This document shows, one piece after another, positions 6,790 through 12,938 of a DNA stretch of 13,038 nt (position 1 is its first letter; each line of letters begins with the position of its first letter). The notes beneath the pieces are model-generated. The model was not told the DNA's origin. It searched no databases and saw only the letters and a program-made list of their open reading frames with translations. This DNA is from Candidatus Hodarchaeota archaeon (GTDB taxonomy: Archaea > Asgardarchaeota > Heimdallarchaeia > Hodarchaeales > YT1-057). The position numbers and the translations under genes are program-made. The stretch covers positions 1 through 13,038 of the forward strand of contig JAEOTI010000270.1 in NCBI GenBank assembly GCA_016839955.1, given 5' to 3'.

Positions 6790-7350
6790 TTAATCTTTCA
6801 TTTCTAAGGCAAATAAATAACCCTTTATGAAAGAATAAACTTCTAGAGCTAGTTTTTCATTATTGTGATCAATTTCCTCAAGAAAGGTCTGGAAATCAGC
6901 GGGATCTACCCACTCTGAAGTGATCTCCTCAGTAGCATCCATTCTAGTTTTTCCAATCTCATTTTCCTCTACTTCACAAAAAACCAGTGAAGTGGATTCT
7001 GATGACATACCTGCACTTTTTGGGAGAGGGTTTGAAACATGAAGTATTCTAACATTATACCCCGTCTCTTCTTTTAACTCTCGAAGAGCAGCTTCCTCTA
7101 TTGTCTCGTTTTCATCAACTAAACCTGCAGGGAAACTAATTTCAACCGAGTCTATTGGGATTCTAGGTTGTTTAATGAGAAGGATCTTTCCAGAACTTGG
7201 AGAACGACATATCATTGTAACAACTTTTCTTTTTCCCTTTCGTTCAACAAATTCCCATTTTCTTTTATTATTATATTTATCTAAGAAAGTAGCTTGTAGA
7301 ATGTTTAGCCAGTTTCCAGTGAACAGCGTTTCAATATTTAATAGCTTCAT
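6790..7350 (-). CDS. NUDIX hydrolase, ADP-ribose/ADP-sugar pyrophosphatase type
   Basis: The 186-residue protein has a complete NUDIX box at residues 76-98, pattern Gx5Ex7REUxEExGU, read as GLVDENETIEEA then ALRELKEETGY. The preceding ISFPAG and the following loop SNPLPKSAGMSSESTSLVF are typical of the ADP-ribose pyrophosphatase branch (human NUDT5/yeast Ysa1 type), which splits ADP-ribose into AMP and ribose 5-phosphate with Mg2+. The gene starts with ATG 35 bases after the end of pyrE on the same strand and is probably co-transcribed. Ribose 5-phosphate is the precursor of PRPP, the co-substrate of PyrE, so a salvage link is attractive. The true substrate cannot be read from the motif, and clearing of damaged nucleotides is equally possible. 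Confidence 0.88.
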   Translation of the reverse strand: MKLLNIETLFTGNWLNILQATFLDKYNNKRKWEFVERKGKRKVVTMICRSPSSGKILLIKQPRIPIDSVEISFPAGLVDENETIEEAALRELKEETGYNVRILHVSNPLPKSAGMSSESTSLVFCEVEENEIGKTRMDATEEITSEWVDPADFQTFLEEIDHNNEKLALEVYSFIKGYLFALEMKD

Positions 7351-7385
7351 TATCTAATACCTAGGATTAATATATTCAATTTAAT

Positions 7386-7940
7386 TTAAAGCGCTAATTC
7401 TGAAAGCTTAGCAACAGCTTGTAATCTAACATTTTGTTCCTTCATGGCTTCACTTCCCCCAAGTTCTCTATCTATTAAAACCACAATGTCGTTTACAATT
7501 GCTCCAGCTTCTCTAAAACTATTGATGACAGGAAGTTTACTATGTCCAGAGGAAATTAAATCGTCAACAACAATAAGTTCAAGGTTTTTTACATTACCAC
7601 CTTCAATTTTTTTTTGAAGACCGTGACCTTTTACTTCCGCTCTAGTATAAAATAAAGGTTTGTGAAATTTTAATGCCATTCCAGTTGCTAATGGTAATCC
7701 TGCAGTTGGTACGCCTGCAATTCCATCAAATTTAGGTATTTCTTCCTGTATCAAGTGTTCTAAAGCTTCTAGAAATTGACCAAAAATCTTTGGATTACCA
7801 AAAATTAGTCGTAAATCTATGTAAAAATTAGAAGACTCACCTGATGCTAAACGAACTTCTTGTTTTTTTATTGCACCAATATTCTTAAGTCCTTCAGATA
7901 TAGTAGAAACGAGGATTTTTCTTTCCGCCGTCCATGTCAT
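7386..7940 (-). CDS. pyrE: Orotate phosphoribosyltransferase
   Basis: The enzyme joins orotate and PRPP to form OMP. Counting from ATG 7940 (184 residues), it shows the N-terminal substrate segment LASGESSNFYIDLR (31-44), the PPi loop GVPTAGLPLA (76-85), the flexible catalytic loop RAEVKGHG (K104, H106) and the PRPP-binding signature VVDDLISSG (124-132). I chose ATG 7940 because a GGAG lies 11 bases upstream. A TTG at 7985 in the same frame would add 15 residues but has no ribosome site, and the added residues are not typical of the family. The NUDIX gene follows on the same strand. The upstream side faces pyrB, so both probably share a divergent control region. Confidence 0.92.
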   Translation of the reverse strand: MTWTAERKILVSTISEGLKNIGAIKKQEVRLASGESSNFYIDLRLIFGNPKIFGQFLEALEHLIQEEIPKFDGIAGVPTAGLPLATGMALKFHKPLFYTRAEVKGHGLQKKIEGGNVKNLELIVVDDLISSGHSKLPVINSFREAGAIVNDIVVLIDRELGGSEAMKEQNVRLQAVAKLSELAL

Positions 7941-8073
7941 TACTTTGTCTACTCCATTTCTGTTATAGAGCTCTACAGACAACAAAAGAGCTTGAATGTT
8001 TTAGAGGATTGTGGGCGACAAAAAAGAAAAAAACCAAAAGGTATTAGCAAAATGAGAGTTTGGAGTGGCTTAA
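7941..8073. promoter_or_regulatory. Divergent pyrE / pyrB control region
   Basis: The spacer between the two divergent starts must hold both promoters. A GGAG at 8063-8066, eight bases before the pyrB ATG, is a clear ribosome site. The stretch is A-rich on the plus strand around 8019-8039. I could not identify a convincing TATA box, attenuator or symmetrical operator. The 5' part would be coding if pyrE starts at the alternative TTG 7985. Confidence 0.4.
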
Positions 8074-9024
8074 ATGTCTCTCAAGTCTGGACATTTAATA
8101 TCGATCCGAGATTTTTCACGGAATGACATAGATTTTGTTTTAGATTCAGCAAAAATTATGTCACGTAAGCTGAAGGAGTCTGGAGGAGACCCTGAGCAAC
8201 CTGCACAAGGTAAAATCTTAGCTTCTCTTTTCTTTGAACCTTCTACTCGAACAAGATATTCTTTTGAAAGTGCAATGTTACGGTTAGGAGGAAAATGCTG
8301 GGGTTTTTCTGAAACAGTTGGTACTAGTGTTGCAAAAGGAGAATCATTAGCTGATACAATCATGATGGCTGATCGTTACGCAGATGTTTTAGTTGTACGA
8401 TCTCCAATTGAAGGAGCAGCCCGTTTTTCAAGTAAAATAGCCAAATCCTCAGTTATTAATGCTGGTGATGGAGGAAATCAACATCCATCTCAAACCTTAC
8501 TTGACCTTTATACAATACGAGAGATAACGAAAGGTATCTCTGGAGCCAAGGTAGCATTAGTTGGCGATTTGAAGCATGCACGTACTATGCGAAGTTTAGT
8601 CTGGGCATTAGCCTTATATGGTGCAAGAGTAGTCTTAGTAGCTCCTCCTGAGTTAAGATTTAGCGAGGAGACATTAGAAGACATTCATCATTCTTACCAC
8701 TTTGAACCCGAAGTTTGTAAATATATAGATGACCCTCTTCTTGAAGATATAGACGTTCTCTACCTTTGTCGAATTCAAAAAGAACGATTCTCTGATCCAT
8801 TGGAAGCTGAAAGGATTAGTGGGGCTTACCGCATCGATCATTCTGTTTTGTCGAACTTTTCATCGGATGTAGCTATTCTCCATCCTCTTCCAAAGACAGC
8901 AGACGAGATTAATCCTGAAATTGATAATTCCCCTCACGCTTGGTACTATAAACAAGCTGCAAATGGAATTCCTGTGCGGATGGCAATAATCAAACTATTA
9001 ATGGAAGGGATTAACAGTGCCTGA
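8074..9024 (+). CDS. pyrB: Aspartate carbamoyltransferase, catalytic chain
   Basis: The enzyme condenses carbamoyl phosphate and aspartate to carbamoyl aspartate, the committed step of pyrimidine synthesis. The 316-residue length fits the family. Carbamoyl-phosphate site motifs are FFEPSTRTR (53-61), the partner-subunit loop SVAKGE (85-90) and NAGDGGNQHPSQ (129-140). The aspartate domain has GDLKHARTMRS (164-174) and HPLPKTADEI (270-279). All key residues look intact. ATG 8074 follows GGAG by eight bases. The last eight bases overlap the GTG start of pyrI, so catalytic and regulatory chains are translationally coupled, fitting a PyrB6-PyrI6 type complex. Substrate from carbamoyl phosphate synthetase must come from genes outside this window. 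Confidence 0.96.
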   Translation: MSLKSGHLISIRDFSRNDIDFVLDSAKIMSRKLKESGGDPEQPAQGKILASLFFEPSTRTRYSFESAMLRLGGKCWGFSETVGTSVAKGESLADTIMMADRYADVLVVRSPIEGAARFSSKIAKSSVINAGDGGNQHPSQTLLDLYTIREITKGISGAKVALVGDLKHARTMRSLVWALALYGARVVLVAPPELRFSEETLEDIHHSYHFEPEVCKYIDDPLLEDIDVLYLCRIQKERFSDPLEAERISGAYRIDHSVLSNFSSDVAILHPLPKTADEINPEIDNSPHAWYYKQAANGIPVRMAIIKLLMEGINSA

Positions 9025-9508
9025 TTCAAAATCGGATTTAGTTGTTCGTAGGATCGAACGAGGAACAGTTATTGATCATATACTGGTAGGAAGGGGACTA
9101 CGGGTTCTGGAGTTCCTAGGATTACATGAAGATTTTGAAAAATGGGGAATTGTTGCTTTAGTTATGGGTGTTCCTAGTCCAAAGGATGAAGGATCGAAGG
9201 ATATAGTCAAGATTGAAGGATACAGTCTTACACCCGAAGAAACTAGTTTAATCGCTTTAATTTCTCCAAAAGCAACAATTAACGTAATTGAAGACTATAA
9301 AATATGTGAAAAGTACCAGGTAAGTCTCCCAAAGGCTTTTCGAGGAATGCCAGGTACAATTTGTCCAAATCCCAACTGTGTAACTAATATAGAAACAAAT
9401 GCATTACCAGAATTTACTGTAGAAAGTGCAAAAGATGTAGTACATGCACGATGTATTTATTGTGAAAGACAATTCATTGCAGAGCGTGTGATTTCTCCTA
9501 ACAGGTAA
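9017..9508 (+). CDS. pyrI: Aspartate carbamoyltransferase regulatory chain
   Basis: PyrI binds nucleotide effectors and tunes PyrB activity. The 163-residue protein has the allosteric nucleotide site near GTVIDHI (16-22) and the hydrophobic sheet of the N-terminal domain. The C-terminal zinc domain has four cysteines at 116, 121, 146 and 149 (CPNPNC ... CIYC), which hold the zinc that contacts the catalytic chain. The start is GTG 9017, overlapping the end of pyrB and preceded by GGAAGGGA. The length is slightly over the roughly 150 residues of most family members, from a few extra residues at the N-terminus. All zinc ligands are present, so assembly with PyrB is expected. Confidence 0.95.
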   Translation: MPDSKSDLVVRRIERGTVIDHILVGRGLRVLEFLGLHEDFEKWGIVALVMGVPSPKDEGSKDIVKIEGYSLTPEETSLIALISPKATINVIEDYKICEKYQVSLPKAFRGMPGTICPNPNCVTNIETNALPEFTVESAKDVVHARCIYCERQFIAERVISPNR

Positions 9509-9527
9509 GTCAACTAAAAATGAAACA

Positions 9528-10277
9528 ATGACTATCAAAGTTATTTTTTTCGATCTTTGGAATACCCTCTTCTTAGAAGAGAGGTTAGTACAAAAGAAGT
9601 GGCATTCAATAAGAGTGAGTTCAATTACTAAGTCGTTAAATAAGTTAGGTTTCAATATTACTTATGAAAATGTAAGTAGAATGTACAAAAAAATTCAATG
9701 TATTTTTAGAGAACAACAGCGTGTTGAACTGGTTGTTACAACACCAAGGCAGCAATTAGAGCTCCTTTTTGGTTGTTTAGAAATACCTTCAGATCAAATT
9801 TCAACCATGCACAAAGACCATCTACTTGAATTGTATATTAGTGCAGCAATGAATCCTCTACCAACACTAGATTCTAATAGCGAATACATTTTAGAGTATT
9901 TAATACATAAAAAGAAAAAAATTGGTTTAATATCAAACACTGGAAGTACTCCGGGTTCAATTATTCGAAAAATCTTATCAGAACATAATATAAAGAAATA
10001 TTTTTCCTTATTCCTTTTTTCAGATGAAGTGAAATTCCCAAAACCTCATAAAAGTATTTTTAAGAGAGCTCTCTCCCAAGCTTCTATAGATAACCCAAAA
10101 AATTGTGTAATGATTGGCGATGATTATAGAACAGATATAATTGAAGCTAAAAATATAGGAATGACAACTATTTGGCTCAATAAGAACAGAAAAGATATAA
10201 GAAGTATAATTAACCCTCAGAATATCTATCATGATTATTTAATAGAATCTCTTAAAGAAATTGACTCTATTCTTTAA
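9528..10277 (+). CDS. HAD-superfamily hydrolase with modified motif I
   Basis: The 249-residue protein has the four HAD motifs. Motif I is FFDLWNTL with the nucleophile Asp9, motif II is ISNTGS (Ser136-Thr138), motif III has Lys172 in FPKPHKSIF and motif IV is GDDYRTD (197-203). A helical cap (about 18-110) sits between motifs I and II, as in class C1 HAD proteins. Motif I has Trp11 where phosphatases carry the second Asp (DxDxT), the usual acid/base. That suggests altered chemistry or a non-standard substrate, although DLWNT variants do occur in the family. The DNA is visibly more AT-rich than pyrB/pyrI next to it, with many AAA, ATA and TTA codons, which could reflect a different origin. 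The ATG has no SD. It lies 19 bases after pyrI and ends ten bases from the stop codon of the converging Arf-like gene. Confidence 0.85.
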   Translation: MTIKVIFFDLWNTLFLEERLVQKKWHSIRVSSITKSLNKLGFNITYENVSRMYKKIQCIFREQQRVELVVTTPRQQLELLFGCLEIPSDQISTMHKDHLLELYISAAMNPLPTLDSNSEYILEYLIHKKKKIGLISNTGSTPGSIIRKILSEHNIKKYFSLFLFSDEVKFPKPHKSIFKRALSQASIDNPKNCVMIGDDYRTDIIEAKNIGMTTIWLNKNRKDIRSIINPQNIYHDYLIESLKEIDSIL

Positions 10278-10287
10278 CGATTAGTCA

Positions 10288-11490
10288 TTAAGCACGACTG
10301 TTTCTTCTCTTTCTAATTCGTTCATATAGAGGTTCTTCTTTCTTTTCTTCTTCCTCTCGCTCCCTTTCTCTTAATGCACGTATTCTATCACTAACTCCAA
10401 GACTCGTAAATGCATCCGGGTCTTTTTTCCAGGTCTTTTTAGCTTTTTCAAGATGGACGTGCTGTACTCGTTCTTCAACGGTCATTTTAGTTGGTTCAAA
10501 ACGTTTTTTAGTCGTGGGTTCCTCGGTTGGTGTTTTGTCAAGTCGTTCAATCTGTTTTCGAATCTCATTGTTAAGTAAATTACTCAATTTTGTAGGAAAT
10601 AAGATATTTGATTTTGAGAGTTCATTTGTAACATTTTTTAAGGTAATATCCATCAAATCGATTATTATAGATTCTTGTGCAGATTCACGATCAGAGATAA
10701 GGCACACATGATCTTTAAGAATTGCTTTACAGATTTTATGACGGACTCCGGATTTTGGGCTTGTATAAATTTGACATTGAGGATATTCTATCGTAGCGCT
10801 AGGAGACTGTTCTATAATAATACTTTGAATTTCATCCATTGTCAAAGGAGGTTCGTCTCGTTGAGCAGTCGACACATCTGCAACTATTTTTATATTTACG
10901 TCACCTCTGATCTCTGTTCGCTCAATGACAAATATATGAGCTCCAACTGGTTCAGGAGTTTGTACTCGCTCTGCAAGCGTATCAAACAACCAATCAAAGG
11001 ATTCTGTTACGCCTTCTCCTGTCTTTGCTGAAGTAGAAAAGATTTGAACTCCTGAAATAGCATCAGCTTCCGCTAATTGTTGAAGTGAGAAACTAGAAAT
11101 GAATTCTGCTAAGCCTGCAGCCTCAGGGAGATCATTTTTATTTGCTAGAATTAAAAGAACGGGTTTATTCCTTGCCCATCCTAAACATAATTCTAATGCA
11201 TCCCTTGCTTCTTGAAATCGTCCTTGATCTGCTGCATCGACCACAAAAACTACCGAATTTGCTTTCGGAACAAAACTTCTCCAGAATGTATTCCGAAAAG
11301 TTTCTTGGCCTCCCACATCGTATGCTTCAACAGAAATTCCCCTATATTTGAATTTATCAACGTTGAATCCGCTGGTTGGCATTAGTAAACTAAAGAATTC
11401 ACCTTTTACTAACCGTTTCAAAGTAGCAGTTTTCCCAGCATTCTCTAATCCAACGAATGCCATTCTTGTAGCGACGCTACTTTTGCTCAA
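10288..11490 (-). CDS. Arf-family small GTPase with a long C-terminal extension
   Basis: Residues 10-175 form a canonical Arf/Sar-type GTPase. G1 is GLENAGKT (14-21), G2 is PTSGFN with Thr39, G3 is YDVGGQET (57-64, Tyr in place of the usual Trp), G4 is NKND (117-120) and G5 is TSAK (153-156). Unlike the GTPase at the left of the window, all five motifs are intact, so nucleotide switching is expected. There is no N-terminal myristoylation glycine or amphipathic helix of eukaryotic Arf. Residues about 183-310 form an unrecognised mixed alpha/beta domain, and 320-400 a highly charged tail (REREREEEEKKEEP) that may be helical or disordered. The start is TTG with GGAG ten bases upstream; the next ATG (codon 10) would cut into the first strand. 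Its start overlaps the stop of a 33-codon ORF. Confidence 0.9.
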   Translation of the reverse strand: MSKSSVATRMAFVGLENAGKTATLKRLVKGEFFSLLMPTSGFNVDKFKYRGISVEAYDVGGQETFRNTFWRSFVPKANSVVFVVDAADQGRFQEARDALELCLGWARNKPVLLILANKNDLPEAAGLAEFISSFSLQQLAEADAISGVQIFSTSAKTGEGVTESFDWLFDTLAERVQTPEPVGAHIFVIERTEIRGDVNIKIVADVSTAQRDEPPLTMDEIQSIIIEQSPSATIEYPQCQIYTSPKSGVRHKICKAILKDHVCLISDRESAQESIIIDLMDITLKNVTNELSKSNILFPTKLSNLLNNEIRKQIERLDKTPTEEPTTKKRFEPTKMTVEERVQHVHLEKAKKTWKKDPDAFTSLGVSDRIRALREREREEEEKKEEPLYERIRKRRNSRA

Positions 11491-11588
11491 CCTACTTTTT
11501 CTCCAGTATTCCTAAATAAAACTTCCTTTGTAAGACGTTTTATAATTCTTTCACGCTTTTCTTTAGCGATAGTCAGATAATCGGACAA
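11487..11588 (-). CDS. 33-residue small ORF coupled to the Arf-like GTPase
   Basis: A TTG-initiated frame reads MSDYLTIAKEKRERII then KRLTKEVLFRNTGEKVG and ends with TGA. That TGA overlaps the TTG start of the GTPase (sequence TTGA), the minus-strand equivalent of the ATGA overlaps common in operons. The peptide is basic and would form a single amphipathic helix followed by a short turn. The frame is open upstream to a TAA, but no other standard start codon lies in it. There is no SD before its TTG, so it may be leaderless. The GTPase SD (GGAG) lies within its final codons. It could be a real small protein, a GTPase cofactor or a translated leader. I do not recognise it. Confidence 0.4.
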   Translation of the reverse strand: MSDYLTIAKEKRERIIKRLTKEVLFRNTGEKVG

Positions 11589-11774
11589 TTTAGGTTTTTC
11601 GTTAAAGCTTAATCTTCTCTGTTATTTCTAATCTTTTTGTAACATGTAAGTTTTGATTTTTAACTTGTATCTATTTGTTTTTCCTTATAGCCTGTTTTTG
11701 TCTTTAATTGATATTTCAAAACATATTCTGTTAGAATAAGTTCTCTGATGTATTAAAGAGTAGAAACAACTTTT
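11589..11774. other. Pyrimidine-rich spacer, no gene seen
   Basis: The plus strand is T-rich with several runs of four or five T and no ORF of note on either strand. It must hold the promoter for the small ORF and Arf-like gene on the minus strand. A weak stem with AAGTT/AACTT arms and a nine-base loop occurs near 11649-11667. No tRNA or other structured RNA was recognised. Confidence 0.4.
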
Positions 11775-11999
11775 TTACTTCATAGTGGTGAAAAATTGAA
11801 TATCTGGAATCTTTAAGGATGCCAAAATTTGTTTTCGGGTCTTACAACCGTAACAAGGATCGCGAAAGACTATAAGAAGCTCATTTGCTGAGTGCCACTC
11901 AGCTTCGGCAAGGCTTCTATCACATGCACAAATTACAACCTGTGGTATTTCAGTAACTTTTGGCACTTTCTTCACACTATAATGAATGAAGTAAATCAT
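11775..11999 (-). CDS. Small cysteine-rich protein, unknown
   Basis: The 74-residue protein has a CxC (residues 24 and 26, VVICACDRS) and a CxxC (residues 49 and 52, DPCYGCKTR). These could together bind a metal or act in thiol exchange. The middle contains a hydrophobic strand (ELLIVFRD) between helices, a pattern compatible with a small alpha/beta domain. The ATG has no SD but lies 22 bases after the stop of the nucleotidyltransferase gene on the same strand, suggesting an operon. AT-rich sequence between the two could also serve as a separate promoter. I do not recognise the family. The base composition looks coding, with more G/C than the surrounding spacer. Confidence 0.5.
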   Translation of the reverse strand: MIYFIHYSVKKVPKVTEIPQVVICACDRSLAEAEWHSANELLIVFRDPCYGCKTRKQILASLKIPDIQFFTTMK

Positions 12000-12021
12000 T
12001 CTTATAACTTTTAATTAACTA

Positions 12022-12642
12022 TCAACTTCTTAGTCTTCTTCTTACTATTGGATTTTTTGAGGATAAATCCTTTACAACAGATTCAAAATGCTGGCTTTTA
12101 TTTATCTGGAAGGAAAAGAATTGACCTGATCGTCCTATCTTATCCCTTCGAGACAGAACGCGTACTCTTTCTTCTACTATACTTATATCCACACCTAACT
12201 CTCTTGCAACTTCATGTTCTCTTCCTAAAATGCTTTCTTCCCAATATCCCTCAGATGTTGGATTAATAAATAGTAATCTCTTATTCACACCTTTAACTCG
12301 AAACAATTCTTCTTTTTTTTCTAGATCATTAAGAGCGAGAAAGCCTGAAAATTTGTAGAATTCAGTTTCCCGGTCCTTTAGATGACTTAAAGGAAATACC
12401 ACTTCGACTTGATCTAAAGTAACAATATGTCCTTTGATAGCATGGTTTGGTGTGGCCATCGAAATTCTTTTTTCAGCGATTACATTATTGGAATCAGAAG
12501 GATTTAAGGCATATTCTATCATATAAGACGGAATGGATTTTAATATCGAAATATCAATGTCACTATATTTGTCTACGTCACCTCTAGCGATACTTCCATG
12601 CACTATCGTATTAGAAATTCCATTCTCCTTAAGAATTTCCAA
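12022..12642 (-). CDS. Pol-beta-fold nucleotidyltransferase with a C-terminal winged-helix-like region
   Basis: The N-terminal active site reads VHGSIARGDVDKYSDIDISIL, the GSxARGD...SDxD pattern of nucleotidyltransferases that transfer NMP groups, with both metal-binding aspartates present. The central part (TPNHAIKGHIVTLDQVEVVFPLS, then RETEFYKFSGF) and the C-terminal GREHEVARELGV ... EERVRVLSRRDKIGRSG match an archaeal protein family I know only as predicted nucleotidyltransferases. The end resembles a helix-turn-helix. The substrate is unknown. The annotated start is TTG 12642, with AAGGA four bases upstream. However, the frame stays open upstream to a TGA at 12751-12753, encoding the helix LRKKAKEVLEILKENG that would normally precede the first strand, with no ATG, GTG or TTG in it. 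The true 5' end is therefore unclear. Confidence 0.8.
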   Translation of the reverse strand: MEILKENGISNTIVHGSIARGDVDKYSDIDISILKSIPSYMIEYALNPSDSNNVIAEKRISMATPNHAIKGHIVTLDQVEVVFPLSHLKDRETEFYKFSGFLALNDLEKKEELFRVKGVNKRLLFINPTSEGYWEESILGREHEVARELGVDISIVEERVRVLSRRDKIGRSGQFFSFQINKSQHFESVVKDLSSKNPIVRRRLRS

Positions 12643-12756
12643 AACTTCCTTAGCCTTCTTTCTTAGGTTTATCAGAATTTCTTTATTCTTAGAAGAATAG
12701 CAATTAAACTGTTTAATATGTGCAGGTGCAATTTTCTCTCGAGGCGACTCTCAAAA

Positions 12757-12765
12757 CCTCCTTCC
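12757..12765 (-). promoter_or_regulatory. Perfect SD-like GGAAGGAGG without a matching start codon
   Basis: The motif is the strongest ribosome-site match in the window. The only start downstream within range is a TTG two bases away (12754), which opens just 13 codons. In another frame the same bases encode Glu-Gly-Gly, so it may be coding rather than a ribosome site. Confidence 0.3.
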
Positions 12766-12800
12766 GGATGTGATATAAGTTGTAATATGATCAACTCTCG

Positions 12801-12821
12801 AAAATCTTTTCCTAAGATTTT
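12801..12821. repeat. 8-base inverted repeat (hairpin)
   Basis: Arms AAAATCTT and AAGATTTT flank the loop TTCCT. The stem is AT-rich and perfect over eight pairs. It lies between the end of the right-edge gene and the nucleotidyltransferase. It could end transcription, form a leader hairpin or bind a regulator; nothing distinguishes these. Confidence 0.35.
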
Positions 12822-12938
12822 TCAATTATGCAATAGAATCAGAGTGTGTTCTTTCTGATGTTGAAATGTAATTTGATATTTCGTTTTCTATCTTCATTTC
12901 TAATGTGATATTACCGTTCTAAAAGACTTATACAACTC

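Larger units (their letters stand above)
12643..12938. other. Ambiguous region upstream of the nucleotidyltransferase
   Basis: On the minus strand the nucleotidyltransferase frame extends to 12750 without a standard start. Further up, the same frame holds a 23-codon ORF from ATG 12897 (MKIENEISNYISTSERTH...) to TAA 12826. A second frame is open from 12821 to 12672 with a TTG at 12794 and reads ILQLISHPEGGFESRLERK; it covers the GGAAGGAGG motif. The patchwork suggests either an ordinary leader with a chance SD or a 5' end damaged by frameshift and stop codons. No RNA gene was found. Confidence 0.4.

Noticed and set aside
7860..8126. Plus-strand frame across the pyrE-pyrB spacer
   Set aside because: It is antisense to pyrE and out of frame with pyrB, with no motif and no convincing start.
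10514..11351. Several plus-strand open frames opposite the Arf-like gene
   Set aside because: The minus strand carries all five G motifs; the plus frames are rich in Cys, Phe and Ser as expected for antisense shadows.
12022..12642. MNT/HEPN toxin-antitoxin pair
   Set aside because: The nucleotidyltransferase is larger than a minimal MNT antitoxin and the small neighbour lacks a HEPN RxxxxH motif.
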